Source: Lentzea albidocapillata subsp. violacea
GTDB taxonomy: Bacteria > Actinomycetota > Actinomycetes > Mycobacteriales > Pseudonocardiaceae
Direction: 5' to 3'
DNA: 64,000 nucleotides
Assembly (NCBI RefSeq): GCF_900100275.1
Contig: NZ_FNET01000001.1
Location: 620,001 to 684,000, forward strand
In this document: in pieces, positions 55,342 to 63,211 of the stretch
Position numbering within the stretch: the stretch's first letter is position 1
How the letters are laid out: the number at the start of each line of letters is the position of its first letter
Made by a program: the position numbers and the translations under genes
Notes under the pieces: model-generated
Databases searched by the model: none
Told to the model about the DNA's origin: nothing
What the model saw: only the letters and a program-made list of their open reading frames with translations

Positions 55342-56133
55342 CTACCGGCCCTTGAACTCCGGCTTGCGCTTCTCCGCGAACGCCCGCGGCCCCTCCTTGG
55401 CGTCCTCACTGGAGAACACCTCCATGCCGAGCCGAGCGTCCACTGTGAACGCCTCGTTCTCGTGCATGACCTCGGTCTCCCGCATGGTCTGCAGGATCTT
55501 CCGCACCGCGACGGGCCCGTTGGCCGTGATGAGCGCGGCCAGTTCCAACGCCTTGTCCAAAGCCTGACCGTCCGGCACCACGTGCCCGATCAGCCCGATC
55601 TCCTTGGCCTCCGCCGCCCGGATGTGCCGTCCCGTCAGCAGGAGGTCGGCCGCGACGGTGTAAGGAATCTGGCGTGGCAACCGGACCGCCGAGCCGCCCA
55701 GGGGGAACAGGCCCCAGCGTGCCTCCGAGACGCCGAACCGCGCGCTCTCGCCGGCGACGCGGATGTCGGTCGCCTGCAGGATCTCCGTGCCCCCGGCGAC
55801 CGCCGGACCTTCCACGGCGGCGATCAGCGGTTTCGTCAATCGACGTCCTTTGAGCAGTGGCTCGATGACGGAGAAGTCGAACCTGCCGGCGTTCTCGCTG
55901 GGGTGGTTGGACGTCATCGCCTTGAGGTCCGCGCCCGCGCAGAACGCTCCGCCCGCGCCGGTGAGGATGCAGACGCGGACGTCCGGATCGGAGTCCACCC
56001 GGTCCCACGCCTCCTTCATGATGGCCAGCATCGGGCCGGACAGGGCGTTGCGGACCTCCGGGCGGTTCATCGTGACGACCAGGACGTTGCCGGCCAGCTC
56101 CACCAAGGCATGTGGTTCCGTCGTGGTCGTCAT
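55342..56133 (-). CDS. echA19: Enoyl-CoA hydratase EchA19-like (side chain)
   Basis: The 263-aa crotonase has [33 protein letters not shown] (about 56-70) and [37 protein letters not shown] with the catalytic glutamates. EchA19 hydrates the C24-C25 double bond of the sterol side-chain enoyl-CoA in mycobacteria and has the same length. The start [10 protein letters not shown] at 56133 has a CAGGAGG site; upstream extension is rejected. It is divergent from fadD19, as Rv3516/Rv3515c. Confidence 0.88.
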   Translation of the reverse strand: MTTTTEPHALVELAGNVLVVTMNRPEVRNALSGPMLAIMKEAWDRVDSDPDVRVCILTGAGGAFCAGADLKAMTSNHPSENAGRFDFSVIEPLLKGRRLTKPLIAAVEGPAVAGGTEILQATDIRVAGESARFGVSEARWGLFPLGGSAVRLPRQIPYTVAADLLLTGRHIRAAEAKEIGLIGHVVPDGQALDKALELAALITANGPVAVRKILQTMRETEVMHENEAFTVDARLGMEVFSSEDAKEGPRAFAEKRKPEFKGR

Positions 56134-56182
56134 TCGCGCGCCTCCTGGATCGAGTCTGACCGCACGGGGGATTGTCGGGAAC

Positions 56183-56196
56183 AGTAACACGTTCTA
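56183..56196. promoter_or_regulatory. KstR-like box between echA19 and fadD19
   Basis: AGTAACACGTTCTA matches the KstR operator except for its first base. It lies 11 bp upstream of the fadD19 ATG in the 74-bp divergent gap. Confidence 0.75.
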
Positions 56197-56207
56197 CTTT
56201 GTCTGCC

Positions 56208-57794
56208 ATGGCCCTCAACGTCGCAGACCTCGTTGAACACGCCGCCGACACCGTGCCCGACAGGACCGCGCTCGTGTGCGGGTCCAAGCGGGTCACCTAC
56301 GCCGAGCTTGAGTCGCGAGCCAACAAACTGGCTCACCACCTGGCAAAGAACGGCGTGACGCAGGGTGCGCACGTGGGGCTCTACGCGCGCAACTCGATCG
56401 AACTCGTCGAAGCCATGCTCGCGGTCTTCAAGCTGCGCGCCGTGGCGATCAACGTGAACTACCGCTACACCAAGAACGAGTTGCAATATCTGTTCGGCGA
56501 AGCGGATCTGACCGCTCTCGTACACGAACGGCGGTACTCGCCGTTGGTCGCGGAGGTCGGCGCGCCCGGCCATACGGTCGTGATCGACGACGAGACGGAC
56601 GAGGATTTCGCCGGCGCCGCCTACGAAACGGCACTCGCCGAGGAGTCCGGTGAACGGGACTTCGAGCCGCGCAGCCCCGACGACCTCTACATCCTGTTCA
56701 CGGGTGGCACGACCGGCATGCCCAAGGGTGTGATGTGGCGGCACGAGGACGTGTGGCGCACGCTCGGCGGCGGCATCGACTTCGTCACCGGCGAACGGCT
56801 GACGGACGAGTGGCAGCAGGCCAAGGCGGGCAAGGACTACGGGCTGATCAGGCTGTGCCTGCCGCCGTTGATCCACGGCGCGGCGCAGTGGGCCGTGCTG
56901 GGCGCGTTGTTCAGCGGCAGCACGGTGGTGCTGGTGCCCAAGTTCGACCCCGCCGAGATCTGGCGGGTGATCGAAAGGGAAAAGGTCCAGGTCGCCGTCA
57001 TCACCGGCGACGCGATGGGCCGGCCGTTGATCGAGGAGTTCCAGCGCGGCACCTACGACGGCTCGTCGCTGTTCATCCTCAACAGCAGTGCCGCCCTGTT
57101 CTCCTACACCGTCAAGAAGCAGTACCACGAACACCTGCCGCACACGACGCTGCTGGAGTCGATCGGGTCGAGCGAGACCGGGTCCACCGGCATCGGCGCG
57201 GTGCCCAAGGAGATCGTGAAGACCGACGGCACCAAGGTGAAGCTCAACGAGGACACCATCGTCATCGACGAGGACGGCAAGAAGCTGGAGCCGGAGCCCG
57301 GCGTCATCGGCAAGCTGGCGCGCGGCGGGCACATCCCGCTCGGCTACTACAAGGACCCCGAGAAGACCGCGCGGATGTTCGTCGAGGTCGACGGCAGGCG
57401 GTTCACCGTGCCCGGCGACTTCGCCCGGTTCGAGGAGGACGGCGACATCACGTTGCTGGGACGCGGCAACACCTGCGTCAACACCGGCGGCGAGAAGGTG
57501 TTCCCCGAGGAGGTCGAGGGGGTGCTGAAGTCGCACCCGGACGTGTTCGACGCGCTCGTGATCGGCATCCCGGACGACCTGCTCGGCCAGCGCGTCGGCG
57601 CGATCGTCCAGCCGCGCGACGGCACGGCGCCGACACTGTCCGAACTGGACGCCCACGTCCGCGAGACCCTCGCCGGCTACAAGGTGCCGCGGTCGTTGTG
57701 GCTCGTCGCCGAGATCGGCCGTACCCCCAGCGGCAAACCCGACTACCAGTGGGCGAAGCGCCACGTGGAGGATCATGCGCACCAGCCTGTGTGA
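56208..57794 (+). CDS. fadD19: Steroid side-chain acyl-CoA synthetase FadD19
   Basis: The 528-aa ANL ligase opens with MALNVADLVEHAADTVPDRTALVCG and has LFTGGTTGMPKGVMWRHEDVWRTLGGGIDFVTGE and SIGSSETGSTGIGAV, closely matching FadD19. FadD19 activates the C26 acid made by CYP125 (and C24-branched acids) to the CoA thioester. The ATG at 56208 gives the family start; an in-frame GTG-containing extension upstream runs through the KstR-like box. No good ribosome site is seen, so the leader may be very short. It overlaps the next gene by 20 bp. Confidence 0.9.
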   Translation: MALNVADLVEHAADTVPDRTALVCGSKRVTYAELESRANKLAHHLAKNGVTQGAHVGLYARNSIELVEAMLAVFKLRAVAINVNYRYTKNELQYLFGEADLTALVHERRYSPLVAEVGAPGHTVVIDDETDEDFAGAAYETALAEESGERDFEPRSPDDLYILFTGGTTGMPKGVMWRHEDVWRTLGGGIDFVTGERLTDEWQQAKAGKDYGLIRLCLPPLIHGAAQWAVLGALFSGSTVVLVPKFDPAEIWRVIEREKVQVAVITGDAMGRPLIEEFQRGTYDGSSLFILNSSAALFSYTVKKQYHEHLPHTTLLESIGSSETGSTGIGAVPKEIVKTDGTKVKLNEDTIVIDEDGKKLEPEPGVIGKLARGGHIPLGYYKDPEKTARMFVEVDGRRFTVPGDFARFEEDGDITLLGRGNTCVNTGGEKVFPEEVEGVLKSHPDVFDALVIGIPDDLLGQRVGAIVQPRDGTAPTLSELDAHVRETLAGYKVPRSLWLVAEIGRTPSGKPDYQWAKRHVEDHAHQPV

Positions 57795-58863
57795 CGAGCT
57801 GGGCATCGAACACCCCGTCTTCGGCTTCACACCGTCCGAGCACGTGGCGGCGGCGATCAGCCGGGCGGGCGGGCTCGGTGTCCTCGGGTGCGTGCGGTTC
57901 AACGACGCGGAGGACCTCGACCGCGCGTTGACGTGGATGGACGAGAACACCGGCGGCAAGCCGTACGGCGTCGACATCGTCATGCCCGCCACCGTGCCGA
58001 AGGAGGGCACGCAGATCGACCTGGCCGGGCTCATCCCGCAGAGCCACAAGGAGTTCGTGCAACAGACGTTGCTGAAGCTCGGCGTGCCACCGCTGCCCGA
58101 CGGCGAGGGCGGCGAGGGCGTGCTCGGCTGGCTGCACTCGGTGGCGCGGTCGCACGTCGACGTGGCCCTGGAACACCCGATCCGGCTCATCGCGAACGCC
58201 CTCGGCTCACCACCTGCCGACGTCATCGAGCAGGTGCACGCGGCCGGTGTGCCGGTGGCCGCGCTGGCGGGCAAGGCCGAACACGCTCGCCGGCACGTGG
58301 CCAACGGCGTCGACATCGTGGTGGCCCAGGGCTATGAGGCCGGCGGGCACACCGGCGAGGTCGCCACGATGGTGCTGGTGCCGGAGATCGTCGACGCGGT
58401 GGACGTCCCCGTGCTCGCCGCGGGGGGCATCGGGTCGGGACGGCAGGCCGCCGCCGCGATGGCGCTCGGCGCGTCCGGCGTGTGGATGGGCTCGTACTGG
58501 CTGACCACCGCCGAGTACACGCTCGGGAACTCCAGCACGCAGGAGGCGTTGCTCGCCGCCGGGTCCAGCGACACCGTCCGCACCCGCATCTACACCGGCA
58601 AACCGGCGCGGTTGCTGAAGACGCGGTGGACCGAGGCGTGGACGGCCGCGGAGGCACCGGAACCGTTGCCGATGCCGTTGCAGAACCTGCTGGTCAGCGA
58701 GGCGCACCTGCGCATCGCCCGGTCCGACGACCCGTCCGTGGTCTCGATGCCGGTCGGTCAGGTCGTCGGGCGGATGAACGAGGTCAGGCCGGTGGCCGAG
58801 GTGATGGCGGACCTGCTGGCGGAGTTCGGCGCGACGGTCGAACGCCTCACCAAGCTGCGCTGA
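57775..58863 (+). CDS. Nitronate monooxygenase/NPD-family flavoprotein
   Basis: The 362-aa FMN TIM-barrel protein has ELGIEHPVFGFTPSEHVAAAISRAGGLGVLG, VVAQGYEAGGHTGEV (about 182-196) and PVLAAGGIGSGRQAAAAMALGASGVWMGS. It is related to IpdC but clearly separate. Enoyl-CoA reductase, desaturase-like or nitronate oxidase activities occur in the family. Coupling to fadD19 (20-bp overlap) suggests action on the side-chain CoA thioester. It ends convergent with fadE27 (17-bp overlap). Confidence 0.8.
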   Translation: MRTSLCDELGIEHPVFGFTPSEHVAAAISRAGGLGVLGCVRFNDAEDLDRALTWMDENTGGKPYGVDIVMPATVPKEGTQIDLAGLIPQSHKEFVQQTLLKLGVPPLPDGEGGEGVLGWLHSVARSHVDVALEHPIRLIANALGSPPADVIEQVHAAGVPVAALAGKAEHARRHVANGVDIVVAQGYEAGGHTGEVATMVLVPEIVDAVDVPVLAAGGIGSGRQAAAAMALGASGVWMGSYWLTTAEYTLGNSSTQEALLAAGSSDTVRTRIYTGKPARLLKTRWTEAWTAAEAPEPLPMPLQNLLVSEAHLRIARSDDPSVVSMPVGQVVGRMNEVRPVAEVMADLLAEFGATVERLTKLR

Positions 58864-59761
58864 GTTTCAGGAGCTGGGCGGTCGCACCGCCCAGCTCGAA
58901 CTCGTTGCGCTTCGCCGCCGTGAAGTAGCGGTGCACGTCGTGGCTCATGTCGATGCCGGTGCCGCCGTGAACATGCACGGCGGTGTGCGCCACGCGGTGC
59001 CCGGCGTCGGCGGCCCAGAACTTCGCCGTCGCCACCTCCTGCGCCGCGTCCAGGCCTTCGGAGAGGCGCCAGGCGGCCTGCCAGAGGGTCAGCCGGATCG
59101 CCGCGACGTCGATGTACGCATCAGCCAGACGTTGCGCCACGGCCTGGAAGCTGCCGATCGGCCGGTCGAACTGCACGCGGATGCGGGCGTACTCGGCCGT
59201 CAGCTCCAGTGCGCGTTCGGTGACACCGAGCTGCAGAGCGCACAACCCCAGCGTGTACCGGGTGATCAGCCAGTCGGGCGACAGGCCGGGCACCACCTCG
59301 CCGGTGCCGGAGAACGCGAAGCACCCCGCGTCCGAGCCGTCGACCAGTTCCTGCGGGGTGATCTCCAGCTGCTCCGCCCCGACGAGGAACACCTGCCCGT
59401 CGTGCGCCACCAGGAACGCGGCCGCCTCCGACGCGAACGGCACCGTCGTCTGCACGTCGCCGGCTTCCGACAGCGCCACGGTCAGCACTGTTCCCGGCTT
59501 CAGCCAGCGGTCACGCTGGTCCGGGGTTCCGAACTCCGCGAGCGCCGACGCGGCGACCGTCGTGGGCAGGTAGGGCACGGGGGAGACCGCACGGCCCAGC
59601 TCGACCAGCACCGAGCACTGTTCCAGCACGCCGAACTCGTCGGGCTGCTCCGGCACGACGCCCGACTTGACCAGGTCGAGCCAGGGTGTGTCGGACGAGT
59701 CGAGGATCTTGCGGGTCAGCGCGGCCAGCTCGCGCTGCGCCTCGGTCAGGGTGAAGTCCAC
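58847..59761 (-). CDS. fadE27: Acyl-CoA dehydrogenase FadE27 (ChsE5-like subunit)
   Basis: The 304-aa short acyl-CoA dehydrogenase has TAEYARIRVQFDRPIGSFQAVAQRLADAYID and HVHGGTGIDMSHDVHRYFTAAKRNEFELGG. With FadE26 it forms the ChsE4-ChsE5 heterotetramer that dehydrogenates C24-C27 side-chain CoA esters. It is shorter than the mycobacterial subunit (about 370), with a lean N-terminal domain. It starts 9 bp after the fadE26 stop, with GGAGACTCCGT-type ribosome site upstream. Confidence 0.85.
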   Translation of the reverse strand: MDFTLTEAQRELAALTRKILDSSDTPWLDLVKSGVVPEQPDEFGVLEQCSVLVELGRAVSPVPYLPTTVAASALAEFGTPDQRDRWLKPGTVLTVALSEAGDVQTTVPFASEAAAFLVAHDGQVFLVGAEQLEITPQELVDGSDAGCFAFSGTGEVVPGLSPDWLITRYTLGLCALQLGVTERALELTAEYARIRVQFDRPIGSFQAVAQRLADAYIDVAAIRLTLWQAAWRLSEGLDAAQEVATAKFWAADAGHRVAHTAVHVHGGTGIDMSHDVHRYFTAAKRNEFELGGATAQLLKLSAAW

Positions 59762-59770
59762 GGAGTCTCC

Positions 59771-60931
59771 TTACCGAGGCACGGCGGGCAACCCGAGGCC
59801 CACCCGCGCGATGATGTCCCGCTGGATCTCGTTGGTGCCGCCGCCGAACGTCAGGATCAGCGACGACCGGTGCATGCGTTCCACCCGGCCGTGCAGCAGG
59901 GCCCCCGCGGAACCCGTGCGCACGATTCCGTTGGCGCCCAGCACCTCCATCAGCAGCCGGTAGCCCTCGGTCGCGAACTCGGTGCCGAACACCTTGGTCG
60001 CGGAGGCCTCCGCCGGTGACGGTGCCTCGTCGGAACCGGACGCGATCCGCCAGTTGATGAGCTTGAGGAACTCGGTCTTCGCGTGCACGCGGGCGAGGTG
60101 CAGGCGCACCCACTCCTGTTTCACGGCACCGGTTTCGTCCGCCCATTGACGAACTTCGCGCAGTGCGGTCTGCAGCGGCGCGGCCGAGCAGAGGGCGACG
60201 CGTTCGTGGTTGAGCTGGTTGGTGATGAGCTTCCAGCCCTTGTGCTCCTCGCCGATGAGGTTCGCCGCGGGCACCCGCACGTCGTCGTAGAAGGTGGCGC
60301 TGGTCGTGGGCCCGGACATGGTCGGCACGGGCGTCCAGGAGAAGCCGGGAGCGGTGGTCGGCACCATGATGACGCTCAAACCCCTGTGCCGCTGCGATTC
60401 CTGGTCGGTGCGGCACGCCAGCCAGACGAAGTCGGCGTACTGGATGAGGCTCGTCCACATCTTCTGGCCGTTGATCACGTACTCGTCACCGTCGCGGACC
60501 GCCCGCGTGCGCAGGCCCGCGAGGTCGGTGCCCGCCTCCGGTTCGGAGTAGCCGATGGCGAAGTGGAGCTCGCCGGACGCGATTTTCGGCAGGTAGAAGG
60601 CCTTCTGCTCGGGCGTTCCCAGGGACATGATCGTCGGGCCGATGGAGTTCAGCGTCAGGAACGGCACCGGCGCGCCGGCCGCGGACGCCTCGTCCAGGAA
60701 GATCAGCTGCTCGATCATGGGGCGGGCACGGCCGCCGTACTCCTCCGGCCAGCCGATGGTGAGCCAGCCGTCCAGCCCCATCTGGCGGATGGTGTCCTTG
60801 TAGGCCGCGCCGTCGCCGTAGTCGCCGCCACCGGCGAGCCCGGCCCTGCGTTCGGGCGTCATGAGCGCGGCGAAGTACGCCCGCAACTCCTGGCGCAACT
60901 GCTCCTGTTCGGGCGTGAAACCGATGCGCAT
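59771..60931 (-). CDS. fadE26: Acyl-CoA dehydrogenase FadE26 (ChsE4-like subunit)
   Basis: The 386-aa acyl-CoA dehydrogenase has GYSEPEAGTDLAGLRTRA (about residue 135), QKMWTSLIQYADFVWLACRT and FGGGTNEIQRDIIARVGLGLP. It is the long partner of FadE27 in the first side-chain beta-oxidation cycles. The ATG at 60931 is the family start; a longer frame crosses the KstR box. It is divergent from the 3Fe-4S ferredoxin gene, as Rv3504/Rv3503c. Confidence 0.88.
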   Translation of the reverse strand: MRIGFTPEQEQLRQELRAYFAALMTPERRAGLAGGGDYGDGAAYKDTIRQMGLDGWLTIGWPEEYGGRARPMIEQLIFLDEASAAGAPVPFLTLNSIGPTIMSLGTPEQKAFYLPKIASGELHFAIGYSEPEAGTDLAGLRTRAVRDGDEYVINGQKMWTSLIQYADFVWLACRTDQESQRHRGLSVIMVPTTAPGFSWTPVPTMSGPTTSATFYDDVRVPAANLIGEEHKGWKLITNQLNHERVALCSAAPLQTALREVRQWADETGAVKQEWVRLHLARVHAKTEFLKLINWRIASGSDEAPSPAEASATKVFGTEFATEGYRLLMEVLGANGIVRTGSAGALLHGRVERMHRSSLILTFGGGTNEIQRDIIARVGLGLPAVPR

Positions 60932-60942
60932 GACCGCTACTC

Positions 60943-60956
60943 TAGAACAAGTTCTA
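60943..60956. promoter_or_regulatory. KstR box between fadE26 and fdxD
   Basis: TAGAACAAGTTCTA fits TNNAACNNGTTNNA perfectly, with 6-bp arms. It lies 11 bp from the fadE26 ATG and 20 bp from the ferredoxin ATG in a 45-bp gap. Confidence 0.92.
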
Positions 60957-60976
60957 CTTGATGTCAGGAGGCCGCG

Positions 60977-61168
60977 ATGAAGGTCGGCGTCGACCCTTCG
61001 CTGTGCGAGGCGCACGGGGAGTGCATGTCCATCCTGCCCGAGGTGTTTGACCTTGACGAGGACGAGGTTCTGCAGATCCGGGACGGTGAGCTGGCCGACG
61101 GGGAGGAGGCTCTGGCGGAACGCGCCGTCGCCTCGTGCCCCATGGGCGCACTCCGCCTCTCACGCTGA
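60977..61168 (+). CDS. fdxD: 3Fe-4S ferredoxin FdxD
   Basis: The 63-aa ferredoxin has C10-x2-H13-x2-C16 and C54-P, the actinobacterial P450-partner type in which the second ligand position is His rather than Cys, giving a [3Fe-4S] cluster. FdxD (Rv3503c) has the same length and neighbour. It is a good candidate electron donor for CYP125. AGGAGGCCGCG precedes the ATG. Control by the shared KstR box is expected. Confidence 0.9.
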   Translation: MKVGVDPSLCEAHGECMSILPEVFDLDEDEVLQIRDGELADGEEALAERAVASCPMGALRLSR

Positions 61169-61185
61169 TGGGCCTTGTCACGAAC

Positions 61186-61199
61186 AGGAACAGATTCTA
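61186..61199. promoter_or_regulatory. Weak KstR-like box upstream of the alcohol dehydrogenase
   Basis: AGGAACAGATTCTA has the AAC half and the outer A but ATT for GTT and A for the first T (12 of 14). It lies 46 bp upstream of the GTG. Confidence 0.4.
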
Positions 61200-61245
61200 G
61201 TGTGCGACAGGCACTAGGCCGTGAGCTCAGCGAGGAGTGATACCG

Positions 61246-62331
61246 GTGAAGGCAGCCGTGCTCAACCAGGTAGGCGACGACAAGCTCGAGCTCCGCGACG
61301 ACGTGACCACGGCGCCGGTGGGGCCGCAGGAGATCCGCATCAGGATCAAGGCCTGCGGGGTGTGCCACAGTGATCTGTCCGCAATGGACGGAACGCTGCC
61401 GGCCCTGACGCCCGGCGTCGTCGGTCACGAAGGCGCCGGTGAGATCGTCGAGATCGGGAGCGCCGTGACGTCGCTCGCGGTCGGTGACCACGTGGCGATC
61501 ACGTTCGTGCCGCCGTGCGGCAAGTGCGCCCAATGCGTTACGGGCCAATCGCATCTGTGCCTCGTGCACACCATCTCCGCGTTCACGTCACCGAGGTTCG
61601 TCGTCGGTGGCAACCCGGCCTTCGGGTACGCGGGGCTCGGCGCGTTCGCCGAGGAGATGGTCGTTCCCGCGGACGCCGCCGTGAAGGTCGACGACGACGT
61701 GCCGTGGGAGATCGCGGCGCTGCTGTCGTGCGGCATCCTCACCGGCGTCGGGGCCGTGCTCAACACCGCGAAGGTCGAACCGGGCTCCAGCGTCGCCGTG
61801 ATCGGCTGCGGTGGCGTCGGTGTCGCGGTGATCCAGGGCGCCCGGCTCGCCGCCGCCGCACGGATCGTCGCGGTCGACCCGGTGCTCGAAAAGCACGAGG
61901 TGGCGCAGAAGTTCGGCGCGACGCACGCGACGACGCCCGACGGTGTCGTGGACCTGAACAACCAGCTGAACTTCGGCATGGGCTTCGACTACGTGTTCGA
62001 CGTGGTCGGCCTGCCCGCCACGATCCGCCAGGCGTGGGACCTGACCCGTCGCGGTGGCCACACGGTCGTCGTCGGCGCGGGCCGGGCGGACGCGATGGTG
62101 TCGTTCAGCGCCCAGGAACTCTTCCTGCACGACAAGACGCTGCACGGCTCGTTCTACGGGACGGCGAACTTCCGCCGCGACATCCCGCGCATGATCGCGC
62201 TGTGGCGGCAGGGCCGGCTGGACCTCGAAGGCATGATCAGCAAACGGATCAGGCTCGAGGACGTGAACGAGGGCCTGCAGGCCCTGCGTGGCGGTGGATC
62301 GCTGATCCGTCAGGTCATTCTGTTCGACTGA
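61246..62331 (+). CDS. Zinc-dependent medium-chain alcohol dehydrogenase
   Basis: The 361-aa MDR enzyme has catalytic zinc ligands C40 and H61 (GVVGHEGAGEIVEIG) and a structural zinc lobe C91, C94, C97, C105. The Rossmann motif is VIGCGGVGVAVIQGA. It belongs to the class with NAD- or mycothiol/NDMA-dependent alcohol dehydrogenases. A role in oxidising a sterol side-chain alcohol (C26) or propanol-like products fits the context, but the substrate is unknown. GTG 61246 was chosen since GAGGAG lies 8 bp upstream; GTG 61237 would overlap that site. Confidence 0.83.
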   Translation: MKAAVLNQVGDDKLELRDDVTTAPVGPQEIRIRIKACGVCHSDLSAMDGTLPALTPGVVGHEGAGEIVEIGSAVTSLAVGDHVAITFVPPCGKCAQCVTGQSHLCLVHTISAFTSPRFVVGGNPAFGYAGLGAFAEEMVVPADAAVKVDDDVPWEIAALLSCGILTGVGAVLNTAKVEPGSSVAVIGCGGVGVAVIQGARLAAAARIVAVDPVLEKHEVAQKFGATHATTPDGVVDLNNQLNFGMGFDYVFDVVGLPATIRQAWDLTRRGGHTVVVGAGRADAMVSFSAQELFLHDKTLHGSFYGTANFRRDIPRMIALWRQGRLDLEGMISKRIRLEDVNEGLQALRGGGSLIRQVILFD

Positions 62332-62354
62332 CACATCTCTTCTGGGAGTCTTTT

Positions 62355-63203
62355 GTGGACCTTTCGGGGAAGGTCGCCGTGGTCACCGGCGCCGGTGCCG
62401 GGCTCGGCCGCGCGGAGGCGCTGGAGCTCGCGAGGGCCGGTGCGTCGATCGTGCTCAACGACCTGCCGGGCTCGGCCGACTCCGCTGCGGCCGAGATCGG
62501 CGAGCTGGGCGCGAAGTGCGTCGTGGTCGAGGGTGACGTGGGCGAGCGGAGTACCGCCGACGCCCTCGTCACCGCCGCGATGGAGCAGTTCGGCGGGCTG
62601 CACGTCGTCGTGAACAACGCGGGTGTGCTGCGCGACCGGATGCTGTTCAACATGACCGACGAGGAGTGGGACCTGGTCGTGCGGGTGCACCTGCGCGGCC
62701 ACTTCCTGTTGTCGCGCAACGCGGTCGCGTTGTGGAAGCAGCAGTCGAAGGCGGCCGGCGAACCGGTTTACGCGCGGATCGTGAACACCTCGTCGGAGGC
62801 GTTCCTGCTCGGTTCGGAGGGCCAGGCCAACTACGCGGCGGCCAAGGCGGGGATCGCGGCGCTGACCGTGGCGACCGCTCGTGGCACAAGTCGTTACGGC
62901 GTGCGCGCCAACGCGATCTGCCCACGTGCCCGCACCCAGATGACCGCGCACGTGTTCGGTGACGCACCGGCGGGCGACGACTCGCTGGCGCCCGAGCACG
63001 TCGCCAAGTTCGTCGCGCACCTGGCCGGACCGTCCGGCGACCGGATCAACGGCCAGGTCTTCGTCGTACATGGCGGCATGGTCGCGCTGATGGCACCACC
63101 GACCGTCGAGCAGAAGTTCGGCGCGTTCACCGATCTCGACGGCTACTTCGCCGATCGCGATCCACAGAGGACTTTCGCCTGTACGGAAACGATGGCCCTG
63201 TAG
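62355..63203 (+). CDS. Short-chain dehydrogenase, HSD17B4-like (Rv3502c-like)
   Basis: The 282-aa SDR has VTGAGAGLGRAEALELARAGA, NNAGVLRDRMLFNMTDEEWDLVVRVHLRGHF, and NTSSEAFLLGSEGQANYAAAKAGI. It is the 3-hydroxyacyl-CoA dehydrogenase type of HSD17B4 and probably oxidises 3-hydroxy side-chain CoA esters before FadA5 thiolysis. It is a paralog of 41766-42620. The GTG at 62355 has a GGGAG site and lies 23 bp after the alcohol dehydrogenase. Confidence 0.83.
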   Translation: MDLSGKVAVVTGAGAGLGRAEALELARAGASIVLNDLPGSADSAAAEIGELGAKCVVVEGDVGERSTADALVTAAMEQFGGLHVVVNNAGVLRDRMLFNMTDEEWDLVVRVHLRGHFLLSRNAVALWKQQSKAAGEPVYARIVNTSSEAFLLGSEGQANYAAAKAGIAALTVATARGTSRYGVRANAICPRARTQMTAHVFGDAPAGDDSLAPEHVAKFVAHLAGPSGDRINGQVFVVHGGMVALMAPPTVEQKFGAFTDLDGYFADRDPQRTFACTETMAL

Positions 63204-63211
63204 GAGGAGCT

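Noticed and set aside
53376..55409. 677-codon open frame on the minus strand opposite the second kstD
   Set aside because: No family motif; it mirrors the codon bias of the real gene, whose FAD and catalytic motifs are unmistakable.
56130..58316. 728-codon open frame on the minus strand opposite fadD19
   Set aside because: Same reason: composition of a shadow frame, no domain, and strong ligase and NPD motifs on the plus strand.
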